Source: G963662905 sp963676725 (GTDB lineage: Bacteria; Bacteroidota; Bacteroidia; Bacteroidales; WRLA01). Taken from it: a stretch of 64,000 nucleotides of DNA. The stretch lies in assembly GCA_963676725.1 (NCBI GenBank), contig OY781463.1:1736001-1800000 (forward strand), in the 5' to 3' direction. How positions within the stretch are numbered: position 1 is the stretch's first letter; each line of letters opens with the position of its first letter. Both the position numbers and the translations under genes were made by a program. The notes under the pieces are model-generated. The model was not told where the DNA came from. It searched no databases and worked only from the letters and a program-made list of their open reading frames with translations. Shown here piece after piece: positions 51,114 to 58,210 of this stretch.

Positions 51114-52195
51114 CGAAGCAGGAATTTATACCAAAAGGAAATAAGTATGAGCTTCATCAGAGCGTTCAAACGAAATGGAGAAGTCCGAGCAATATTGCCC
51201 TAATCAAATATTGGGGAAAAAAGCCGGGGCAGATTCCTCAAAATCCATCATTAAGCATTACATTGTCAGCTGCTTATAGCGAAACATCTATTCATTTTAT
51301 AGCTGCTGGAAGTGGCAATCTCAATAAATTTTTATTTAAGGGAAAGCCTGAGCCAAATTTTGCGAGACGTATTCAAAGGGTTTTGGGAAGTTTTGAAGCA
51401 TATCTGCCTTTTTTACAATACTTTGACTTGCATATTGAAAGTAAGAACAGTTTTCCGCATAGTGCCGGTATTGCTTCTTCAGCAAGCGCTATGAGTGCTT
51501 TGGCATTATGCCTTGTTGATGCTGAAAATCAAATAAGTGAAAGCAAAATGGAGGAGGGGTTTTTCTTTAGAAAAGCCTCATTTCTTGCCCGTTTGGCATC
51601 GGGTAGCGCTGCGCGTTCTGTTTATGGGGGAATGGTTTTATGGGGCAACATCGCCCAAAGAGGAAGTAATGATTTTGCAATCCCTGCGCCAGTCAATATT
51701 CATCAGGATTTTAAGCAAATTCAGGATACAATTCTGATTGTCGATCGGGAAAGGAAAGAAGTTTCGAGCAGCAAAGGGCATGAATTAATGAATAATCACG
51801 CTTTTGCAGCTGCCCGTTTTGTGCAGGCGAAAGAAAATATGGATCAGCTCCTGAAAATATTACCCACAGGAGATTGGGATTCTTTTATTAAAATTGTTGA
51901 AAATGAAGCATTAAGCCTTCATGCGATGATGATGACGGCGGAGGAATCCTATACATTATTGAAAGCGGACAGCCTGCGAATAATTGAAAAAATTAAGGCC
52001 TTCAGAAAACAAAGCAGGATACCGCTTTGTTATTCGCTGGATGCCGGACCAAATATCCATCTTTTGTATCCAAAACGCGTCAGCAATGAGGTGCATGGGT
52101 TTATTCAAGAGGATTTATATAAAATATGCAAGAGTACTGATGTGCTCTATGATCAGGAAGGAAATGGTCCACAGAAATTAACAGACATAGACTAA
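51110..52195 (+). CDS. mvaD: Diphosphomevalonate decarboxylase
   Basis: GHMP-family enzyme converting mevalonate diphosphate to isopentenyl diphosphate, 361 residues from the ATG at 51110 that overlaps the previous stop (ATGA). Motifs: KWRSPSNIALIKYWGKK (substrate-binding KYWGK), PQNPSLSITLS, SFPHSAGIASSASAMSALAL (ATP loop), and ARLASGSAARSVYGGMVLW. The catalytic aspartate lies in SLDAGPNIHLLY near the end. It ends 1 nt before the next gene. Confidence 0.95.
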   Translation: MTKQEFIPKGNKYELHQSVQTKWRSPSNIALIKYWGKKPGQIPQNPSLSITLSAAYSETSIHFIAAGSGNLNKFLFKGKPEPNFARRIQRVLGSFEAYLPFLQYFDLHIESKNSFPHSAGIASSASAMSALALCLVDAENQISESKMEEGFFFRKASFLARLASGSAARSVYGGMVLWGNIAQRGSNDFAIPAPVNIHQDFKQIQDTILIVDRERKEVSSSKGHELMNNHAFAAARFVQAKENMDQLLKILPTGDWDSFIKIVENEALSLHAMMMTAEESYTLLKADSLRIIEKIKAFRKQSRIPLCYSLDAGPNIHLLYPKRVSNEVHGFIQEDLYKICKSTDVLYDQEGNGPQKLTDID

Positions 52196-52196
52196 A

Positions 52197-53180
52197 ATGA
52201 AAAAGCCAGAAGTTTTTTACTCAAAAATATTATTGTTTGGAGAATATACTGTTATGCAACAGTCTACAGTATTGAGCATTCCATTCACGCATTACCAAGG
52301 AAGCCTGCGATTTTTAAACAGTGAAGATTATACTGATTATGCATTTGCCCATGAGAGCAACCGTAGCCTTTTAGGATTTTATAATTATCTCGAGCAGAGC
52401 AATCATGAAATTACTAAATTATTTGATATAGAACGCTTTAAGCACGATATTGATCATGGGATTTATTTTGAAAGCTCCATTCCACAAGGATATGGAATTG
52501 GTAGCAGTGGAGCATTTGTAGCTGCATTTTATACTGCCTATGCCTATAATCCATTAAGGAGAAATGCCAGGATGAAACAAAATCAACTGCTTGAGCTGAA
52601 GCAGGTTTTTTCAATACTGGAATCTTATTTCCATGGCAAAAGCTCCGGCATCGACCCGCTGAATGCATATTTCAGCCATCCGATCAGTATTGATAAAGGA
52701 GAAATAAAGCTCACCCGCTTGCCCCGACCTACAGATTTTGGTCAGGGTGCCATTTTTCTGTTGGATACTGGAAAGATCGGAAAAACAGGGCCTTTAGTGA
52801 ATCTCTATCTGGAAAAATGCAAGGACAATTCCTATTTGGAGGAGATTGAAAATAAACTCATTCCATTAAATAATTCGTGCATACAAAATCTTGTGGAGGG
52901 AAACCTGAAGTCATTCTATGCGACTTTAAAAAAGTTTAGCAAAAAGCAATTAGAACTTTTTAAAGAAATGATTCCTACTGATTTTCAGTCGGTTTGGCAG
53001 GAAGGATTGGAAAATGATCAGTTTGTGCTCAAACTCCTTGGCTCCGGTGGTGGCGGATTTTTATTGGGCTTTACAGCCGATTATGAAAATACTGCAAAAC
53101 TCCTTGCTGCTAAAGGCATGAATATTATACCGGTATATGTTCAATCAGAAAATCTTAAAACTATAGAAAATGAAAAATAA
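52197..53180 (+). CDS. Mevalonate kinase
   Basis: GHMP kinase of 327 residues that phosphorylates mevalonate. Motif 1 is YSKILLFGEYTVMQ, motif 2 SIPQGYGIGSSGAFVAAFY (ATP loop), then SYFHGKSSGIDPLNAYF with the catalytic aspartate, and motif 3 LLGSGGGGFLLGFT. Of the two GHMP kinases in the operon this one better fits mevalonate kinase by its HGKSSGID motif. It begins 1 nt after mvaD and overlaps the prenyltransferase gene by 11 nt. Confidence 0.9.
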   Translation: MKKPEVFYSKILLFGEYTVMQQSTVLSIPFTHYQGSLRFLNSEDYTDYAFAHESNRSLLGFYNYLEQSNHEITKLFDIERFKHDIDHGIYFESSIPQGYGIGSSGAFVAAFYTAYAYNPLRRNARMKQNQLLELKQVFSILESYFHGKSSGIDPLNAYFSHPISIDKGEIKLTRLPRPTDFGQGAIFLLDTGKIGKTGPLVNLYLEKCKDNSYLEEIENKLIPLNNSCIQNLVEGNLKSFYATLKKFSKKQLELFKEMIPTDFQSVWQEGLENDQFVLKLLGSGGGGFLLGFTADYENTAKLLAAKGMNIIPVYVQSENLKTIENEK

Positions 53181-54105
53181 AATTCAAATATGGGCTGCAC
53201 AATCAAGAGCAAATTTTTTGGTTTTAAGTGTTGTGCTCGTTTTGATTGGTTGGGCATTGTCGTGGGAAACCCTCAAAAATTCAGGCGACCCTTTTCCTTG
53301 GCTTGATGCAGTTTTATCAATGATCGGCATTGTAGTTGCACACGCCAGCGTGAATCTATTCAACGAATATTCGGATTATAAAACCGGCATTGATTTTCAC
53401 ACCAATAAATCGCCTTTTAGTGGTGGCAGCGGAATGCTCATCAAAGGCAATACTAAATCAAAAGCAGTGCTCTATGCAGCATTGGGTACTTTAGTGGTTT
53501 CAGGCATAATAGGCTTTTATCTGTCGATTACATCCAATATGATCTTATTCCTGTTTTTATTCATTGGTGCGTTTACGATTGCATTTTATACCAATATATT
53601 AGCGCGTTTCCTGATGGGGGAGTTGCTCTCAGGAATTACACTTGGAAGTATGGTGGTTATTGGTACTTATATTGCTTTAACTGCCAATTCCGGAAGTTCG
53701 TTTGCAGAATTGTTCCCGTCTCAGGTAGTGTATTTAAGCATTCCTCCGGGCATTTTAACAGCATTATTGTTGTTTATCAATGAGTTTCCTGATGCTGAGG
53801 CAGACAAACAAGGAGGACGTCATCATCTTGTGATCTACTTTGGCAAGAAAAAGGCTTCGATCATCTACGCATTCTTCCTTATTTTTTCCTATCTGATTCT
53901 CATAATTTTACCAATCCTTGGACAAACCTCTTATTGGGTATACCTCGCTTTACTCACACTGCCTTTTGCCTTTAAAGCGATTTCCGGCCTTTTGAAAAAT
54001 TATAATCAGGATATTGCATTGATTCCTGCACAAGGAAGCCATGTGATAACTACCTTATTAGTAGACTTTTTAATTGCCGCAGCTATTTTTATTCAAATAT
54101 TTTAA
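53170..54105 (+). CDS. UbiA-family prenyltransferase (MenA-like)
   Basis: Integral membrane enzyme of 311 residues with about eight to nine helices. Two aspartate-rich motifs bind prenyl diphosphate and magnesium: NLFNEYSDYKTGID near residues 55-70 and NEFPDAEADKQGGR near 200-213. The pattern NEFPDxxxDxxGGR with FGKKKAS fits 1,4-dihydroxy-2-naphthoate polyprenyltransferase, which makes demethylmenaquinone; other UbiA activities cannot be excluded. It is the last gene of the mevalonate operon, joining prenyl precursor synthesis to quinone synthesis. Confidence 0.87.
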   Translation: MKNKIQIWAAQSRANFLVLSVVLVLIGWALSWETLKNSGDPFPWLDAVLSMIGIVVAHASVNLFNEYSDYKTGIDFHTNKSPFSGGSGMLIKGNTKSKAVLYAALGTLVVSGIIGFYLSITSNMILFLFLFIGAFTIAFYTNILARFLMGELLSGITLGSMVVIGTYIALTANSGSSFAELFPSQVVYLSIPPGILTALLLFINEFPDAEADKQGGRHHLVIYFGKKKASIIYAFFLIFSYLILIILPILGQTSYWVYLALLTLPFAFKAISGLLKNYNQDIALIPAQGSHVITTLLVDFLIAAAIFIQIF

Positions 54106-54112
54106 AAAAGCC

Positions 54113-54145
54113 TTGGATTTATAAACGAACTTTTTCTATTTTTGC
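54113..54145 (+). promoter_or_regulatory. Bacteroidota-type promoter of tRNA-Leu
   Basis: TTG at 54113-54115 and TATTTTTGC at 54137-54145 (21 bp apart) fit the -33/-7 pattern and lie 9 bp before the tRNA. Confidence 0.55.
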
Positions 54146-54154
54146 ACTCCCGTT

Positions 54155-54241
54155 GCCCAAGTGGCGGAATTGGTAGACGCGCTACATTCAGGGTGTAGTG
54201 AGCTTATGCTCGTGAAAGTTCGAGTCTTTTCTTGGGCACCA
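54155..54241 (+). tRNA. tRNA-Leu (anticodon CAG)
   Basis: Acceptor GCCCAAG (54155-54161) pairs with CTTGGGC (54231-54237), then A and an encoded CCA. The anticodon stem CTACA/TGTAG frames the loop TTCAGGG with anticodon CAG. The long variable arm (GAGCTTATGCTC) is typical of class II tRNAs, and the T loop reads TTCGAGT. Confidence 0.95.
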
Positions 54242-54247
54242 AATAAA

Positions 54248-54276
54248 AAAACCTCTGTACATTGTGCAGAGGTTTT
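54248..54276. terminator. Bidirectional intrinsic terminator after tRNA-Leu
   Basis: Stem AAAACCTCTG (54248-54257) with CAGAGGTTTT (54267-54276). It serves the tRNA on the plus strand and the DUF89 gene on the minus strand. Confidence 0.8.
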
Positions 54277-54296
54277 CTGTATTTATTAAAGCCGGT

Positions 54297-55139
54297 TTAT
54301 TTTTTATACTTCAGGACAATATCGCCTTTTTGAACAGCAAGATCGCGGGCAATAACATGACATTTCGCTTTCAATAAAAAGAAAACATCCCGTTTGCATT
54401 GCGAAAGACCTTCATAATTTCCTTGACCTTTAGCAATTACCATTGGGGCTGAATCAAAAATCTGAACAAATTCTTCCGTACATTGATCTAAAATGAGACC
54501 GGGTGCAGAGCAACCCGATGACCTGATTTCTGCAACATCAGCCAAACCTGAAGCAATTGCATCATCATAAGTAACATCATTTATCACTGGAACATCACGC
54601 ACGATATAAATGGTTTTGCGGGCTATTTGCTGAATCAACAATCGGTCAAATACGCTTTCTCCCGAATTATCGCCTATATATAAAATCCAATTGCTTGTAC
54701 TGACTTTTTGTTTAAATACTTGATAATCATCAATTCCAAAAGCTTTGTTCACAATTTGCTTTACTTCTTCAAGAATATTAAATTGCTGATGAACGCCCAG
54801 ATCGATAACATTGCCTGCAATGGAAAGGCGTACTGCTGCTAAAAGCGGATCATCAGAACCGGCAATAATATTCTGCAATTCGCTGTATAAAGCAAGGGCT
54901 TCTTTAATATGGAGTGCTTTATGATGTTTGTACGCATCATGATTTCCTGTTTCTTCTTTCACAAAACGATAGATATGCGAAGCAATTTCCGGGGGCGGGA
55001 TATCCATAGGCACGCTGCTAATAAAAGAAGCTGTTTTATCAAGAAGGCGTTTTATGGCATATTCGTTATCAGTAGCTGCCCGTCCTGCATTCAGCGCTTG
55101 TTGCATCATACAGGGCAAGCAGTCGAGATATGTCTTCAT
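54297..55139 (-). CDS. DUF89 / ARMT1-like metal-dependent phosphatase
   Basis: Cytosolic protein of 280 residues of the DUF89 family, whose members act as metabolite damage-control phosphatases with a bound metal. It begins with TYLDCLPCMMQQAL, the CxxC typical of the prokaryotic subgroup. Metal and phosphate residues: GNVIDLGVH, ILYIGDNSGESVFDRLL, VPVINDVTYDDA, RSSGCSAPG and VIAKGQGNYEGL. The chosen ATG is the natural family start. It ends next to a bidirectional terminator and follows the zinc-ribbon gene by 5 bp, so it belongs to that operon. The substrate is unknown. Confidence 0.88.
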   Translation of the reverse strand: MKTYLDCLPCMMQQALNAGRAATDNEYAIKRLLDKTASFISSVPMDIPPPEIASHIYRFVKEETGNHDAYKHHKALHIKEALALYSELQNIIAGSDDPLLAAVRLSIAGNVIDLGVHQQFNILEEVKQIVNKAFGIDDYQVFKQKVSTSNWILYIGDNSGESVFDRLLIQQIARKTIYIVRDVPVINDVTYDDAIASGLADVAEIRSSGCSAPGLILDQCTEEFVQIFDSAPMVIAKGQGNYEGLSQCKRDVFFLLKAKCHVIARDLAVQKGDIVLKYKK

Positions 55140-55144
55140 AGAGT

Positions 55145-55375
55145 TTATTTAGTAGGTTTGTTTTTGAGCAATTCTTCCCTGATTAATGTTTTTCCACAAT
55201 CAGGGCACTTTAGGCTGGTGCATTTTGTTCCTTGCTGATGAGGGCTTTTGTACCCACATGAAGCGCAAACACAATAGCCACCAGGACCTTTTGCCCCACC
55301 TTTGTTCCGTCCCTGACCACCGCCACGGCCGGAACCTTTTCCGCTGCCTTGGCCTAAGCCTTTGCCAACATTCAT
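55145..55375 (-). CDS. Small zinc-ribbon/glycine-rich protein
   Basis: A 76-residue protein with a Gly/Lys/Arg-rich first half (GQGSGKGSGRGGGQGR) and a zinc ribbon from VCASCGYKSPHQQG to LKCPDCGKTL (two CxxC pairs). Proteins of this type accompany DUF5320 and iron-molybdenum-cofactor-related (NifX/NifB-like) genes in anaerobes, though none of those is next to it here apart from DUF5320. The gene has a full AGGAGG ribosome site 4 bp before the ATG. It lies 5 bp from the DUF89 gene. Confidence 0.78.
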   Translation of the reverse strand: MNVGKGLGQGSGKGSGRGGGQGRNKGGAKGPGGYCVCASCGYKSPHQQGTKCTSLKCPDCGKTLIREELLKNKPTK

Positions 55376-55379
55376 AATT

Positions 55380-55385
55380 CCTCCT
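55380..55385 (-). promoter_or_regulatory. Strong Shine-Dalgarno of the zinc-ribbon gene
   Basis: AGGAGG on the minus strand, 4 nt before the ATG at 55375. Such motifs are rare in Bacteroidota. Confidence 0.7.
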
Positions 55386-55393
55386 TTTTAGTA

Positions 55394-55657
55394 CTATCCT
55401 TTTTTTAATTCCTTAATTTCCTCAATGGCCTTCTGCAATGCAGATTCTAAAGCATTGATTCTTTCTTCTGCGGCATTATTTGCAGCAGGACTAGCTTCAA
55501 ATGCAGCTGCATTTCCAAAGCCTCTGCGCCTGCCAAATCCCAGGCCACGTCCTCTGCCAAATATACTGTTATTATTTGCATTTCCTCGGCAGTTTCCTAA
55601 TCCTCTGCCAGTTTGTGGTCCCATTCCTTGTGGGCCGCTTTGATCTCTTCCGGGCAT
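55394..55657 (-). CDS. DUF5320-type small protein
   Basis: An 87-residue protein starting MPGRDQSGPQGMGPQTGRG, the signature of DUF5320 proteins, then a Gly/Arg/Phe-rich stretch (GRGRGLGFGRRRGFG) and a C-terminal coiled coil (EERINALESALQKAIEEIKEL). Members often occur with genes for iron-sulfur or molybdenum cofactor proteins in anaerobic bacteria and archaea; function unknown. It is the first gene of a three-gene group with the zinc-ribbon and DUF89 genes, and a palindrome that fits an ArsR-type operator lies 51 bp before its start. Confidence 0.85.
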   Translation of the reverse strand: MPGRDQSGPQGMGPQTGRGLGNCRGNANNNSIFGRGRGLGFGRRRGFGNAAAFEASPAANNAAEERINALESALQKAIEEIKELKKG

Positions 55658-55662
55658 AATAT

Positions 55663-55668
55663 CCTCCT
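55663..55668 (-). promoter_or_regulatory. Strong Shine-Dalgarno of the DUF5320 gene
   Basis: AGGAGG on the minus strand, 5 nt before the ATG at 55657. Confidence 0.7.
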
Positions 55669-55707
55669 TTTTAATTGTTGGTTATTAATATATTTCCGGC
55701 AAAGTTA

Positions 55708-55721
55708 TGAACATATGTTCA
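55708..55721. promoter_or_regulatory. Perfect 14 bp palindrome, ArsR-type operator candidate
   Basis: TGAACATATGTTCA matches the core of ArsR/SmtB-family operators (TGAACA-nn-TGTTCA). It lies upstream of the DUF5320 operon, where a metal- or redox-sensing repressor could bind. No regulator gene is adjacent. Confidence 0.5.
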
Positions 55722-55734
55722 AAATGTCAAGCAA

Positions 55735-55772
55735 AATAAAAAAAAACCGCCTTTATTTCTAAAGACGGTCCA
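55735..55772 (-). terminator. Intrinsic terminator after the beta-helix lipoprotein
   Basis: On the minus strand a stem (ACCGTCTTTA with TAAAGGCGGT, one mismatch) is followed by a run of T. It lies 35 bp past the stop at 55807. Confidence 0.75.
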
Positions 55773-55806
55773 TTACTATTCTAAATTATTCTAAGTAAAG
55801 CAATAT

Positions 55807-58182
55807 TTATTCTTTTATCCAGCCTTGTGTCCAGTCATTGCCTGAACCAATTTTGGTATTATTATCAAAGAAAGAATCAACTGTGGACATATCCATACCA
55901 CCTTCGTAGGTAGTAGATGGATCGTTAAATCCTGTAAGATCTTCTAAATGAACATTTTCAGAAAGCTCAAAAGCTTTAGTTACTTCGACAGGATCCGATT
56001 CATCAGCAGAATATTTAATTGCGACATCTGAAACTACATTATTCAGATAAGCAAAATCGATATCAAGTAATTCGTTATTCACATTGCGTAGTGTTTGTGA
56101 ATTTTCTACGTGTATCGTGCGTTTGTCGAAGTTGCCGCCAATAATTATGTTCATAAAAGTGCCACCGGTTCCCCGACGGAGTTTCATTCCATAATTTTCT
56201 GCATCACCGGCACCGATCATGGTCAAGTGAGAGAACATTGGTTGCGCCATTGGGCTAGCAGTATGATCTGATTCCAGGTTATCGCCTTCGATGCCGCGAT
56301 CGCCACTTTCACCTTGAACGAGGAGGATGTATTGGGCTTTACCCGACCAACCTTCTGTCCAATCGAAGCTATCATCCTTACAAGCATAAACGCGGGCATG
56401 TTTGATATTACAAGTCCCACCGAAGAATTCGATGCCATCATCAGCGCCAATAAAAATATCCACATAATCAATTACAGTCCCTGCACCAACACCATACATT
56501 GAAATACCGTTTGCTTCGTGTTCGTCATCAAGGGAAGTGCCAGAATATTCAACACGCAGATAATTGATTGTCCCTGAGTTATCATTTGCATCAGTTCCAC
56601 CATAAAGTGCATCACCGATTTCAGAAAGTCCGGTACTTCCACTATTAATAGGCGCTTTACCGCACAGATGCAAACCGCCCCATGCACCGGCTTCTTCGAG
56701 ATTTGAAGTAAAAATAACAGGAGCAGAAGCTGTACCTTCAACAAAGATCTGAGCACCTTGCTCAATCAGAAGATAGGAGAGTTCATCAGCGTTTGCGGTA
56801 ACAATAGAGCCGGCACGAAAATACAATTTAGCACCATTTTTCACATGGACAGGGCCTGTTAGGTTTACTTCACCTTCAACATAACCACTCTCGGTAATAT
56901 CACCATCGAGGCTAGTATAACGAGGTAGGGCAGGGTCTACAGAACCATCATCGCCTTTTGTCCAACCATAGGCCCATTCGTTACCGGATCCAATTTGAGT
57001 ATCGCTTTCGAAGAATTGATCGATCGTGGACATATCGAAACCATTTTCGTATGTTGTTGAACCATCAACACCTTCTGTTAGGTTTACAAGATGTAGGTTT
57101 TCAGAAAGTTCGAAAGCTTTTGTTACTGCAACAGGATCGGTTTCATCTTCAGAATATTTAATTGCAAGATCGCTTACTGCGTTGTTGATATAAGAGAAAT
57201 CTATATCTAGGGTTTCATCATTGATATTACGCAATGTTTGAGAGTTTTCGCAATGAATAGAGCGTTTATCAAAACCGGTTACAATCATATTCATAAAAGT
57301 ACCAGCAGTGCCACGACGGAGTTTCATGCCATAATTCTCTGCATTCCCTTTGCCAATAAGTGTTACTTGCGACATTTTAGGCATTGCCATTGGCGTTGCA
57401 GCATGGTTTGATTCGAGGTTATCACCTTCGATCCCACGGTCGCCTTCTTCAGTTTGCACAGCCATAATATACTGTGCATTTCCCGACCAACCTTCGGTCC
57501 AGTCGAAACAGTCATCTTTACAGCCATAAACTTTTGTGTGTTTGATGTTTGCTGTTCCGCCAAAGAATTCAATACCATCATCAGCACCGATATAGATTTC
57601 GACATAATCAACAGTTGTACCATTCCCAACGCCATAGAAGCTGATACCGTTTGCTTCGTGCTCGTCGTCAAGCGCAGTACCCGAATATTCAACGCGTACA
57701 TATTTTAGAATACCTGAGTTATCACTTGCATCAGTTCCACCATAAACGGCATCGCCAATCTCTGATAAGCCTGTTGCACCACTGTTGATGGGAGCTTTCC
57801 CACAGATATGGATTCCGCCCCATGCGCCTGCTTCCTGAAGTGAGGATGTAAGAACAATAGGTGCAGCGGCAGTACCTTCTGCAATAATTTGGGCACCTTG
57901 CTCAATTAAAAGGTACGACAACTCATTGGGATCAGCAGTAATGATTGTTCCTTCTTTGATCGTAAGCACGGCACCGGCTTTTACATGTACTTGACCTACA
58001 AGGCCTACCTGACCTTCAACAGTCATATTGGATGTAATATCACCCTGAAGCTCTGCAGTAATAGGTGTTGGGTCCGGTGTTGGGTCATCATCATCCTTGC
58101 AAGAAGTAAAGGAGATTGTCATGATGACCATTACTGCTAAAAGCAGTCGATAATAATTTGCATAGTTTTTCATTGTACTCAT
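55807..58182 (-). CDS. Internally duplicated beta-helix lipoprotein
   Basis: Lipoprotein of 791 residues (lipobox SFTSC, Cys28, followed by an acidic DDDD stretch and a Pro/Thr linker). Two tandem repeats of about 370 residues (about 45-415 and 425-791) are very similar: each has ELSYLLIEQGAQI, GAWGGIHICGKAPINSG or the GLHLCG variant, RVEYSGTxLDDEHEANG, GADDGIEFFGGT, DWTEGWSG and GDRGIEGDNLES. This is a right-handed beta-helix type without visible catalytic residues. It follows the TonB-dependent receptor gene by 28 bp and may be its surface partner, like SusD for SusC but of another fold. A terminator follows. Confidence 0.85.
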   Translation of the reverse strand: MSTMKNYANYYRLLLAVMVIMTISFTSCKDDDDPTPDPTPITAELQGDITSNMTVEGQVGLVGQVHVKAGAVLTIKEGTIITADPNELSYLLIEQGAQIIAEGTAAAPIVLTSSLQEAGAWGGIHICGKAPINSGATGLSEIGDAVYGGTDASDNSGILKYVRVEYSGTALDDEHEANGISFYGVGNGTTVDYVEIYIGADDGIEFFGGTANIKHTKVYGCKDDCFDWTEGWSGNAQYIMAVQTEEGDRGIEGDNLESNHAATPMAMPKMSQVTLIGKGNAENYGMKLRRGTAGTFMNMIVTGFDKRSIHCENSQTLRNINDETLDIDFSYINNAVSDLAIKYSEDETDPVAVTKAFELSENLHLVNLTEGVDGSTTYENGFDMSTIDQFFESDTQIGSGNEWAYGWTKGDDGSVDPALPRYTSLDGDITESGYVEGEVNLTGPVHVKNGAKLYFRAGSIVTANADELSYLLIEQGAQIFVEGTASAPVIFTSNLEEAGAWGGLHLCGKAPINSGSTGLSEIGDALYGGTDANDNSGTINYLRVEYSGTSLDDEHEANGISMYGVGAGTVIDYVDIFIGADDGIEFFGGTCNIKHARVYACKDDSFDWTEGWSGKAQYILLVQGESGDRGIEGDNLESDHTASPMAQPMFSHLTMIGAGDAENYGMKLRRGTGGTFMNIIIGGNFDKRTIHVENSQTLRNVNNELLDIDFAYLNNVVSDVAIKYSADESDPVEVTKAFELSENVHLEDLTGFNDPSTTYEGGMDMSTVDSFFDNNTKIGSGNDWTQGWIKE

Positions 58183-58210
58183 TTGTTTTAGGTTAGGAAA
58201 TTGTTTTTTT

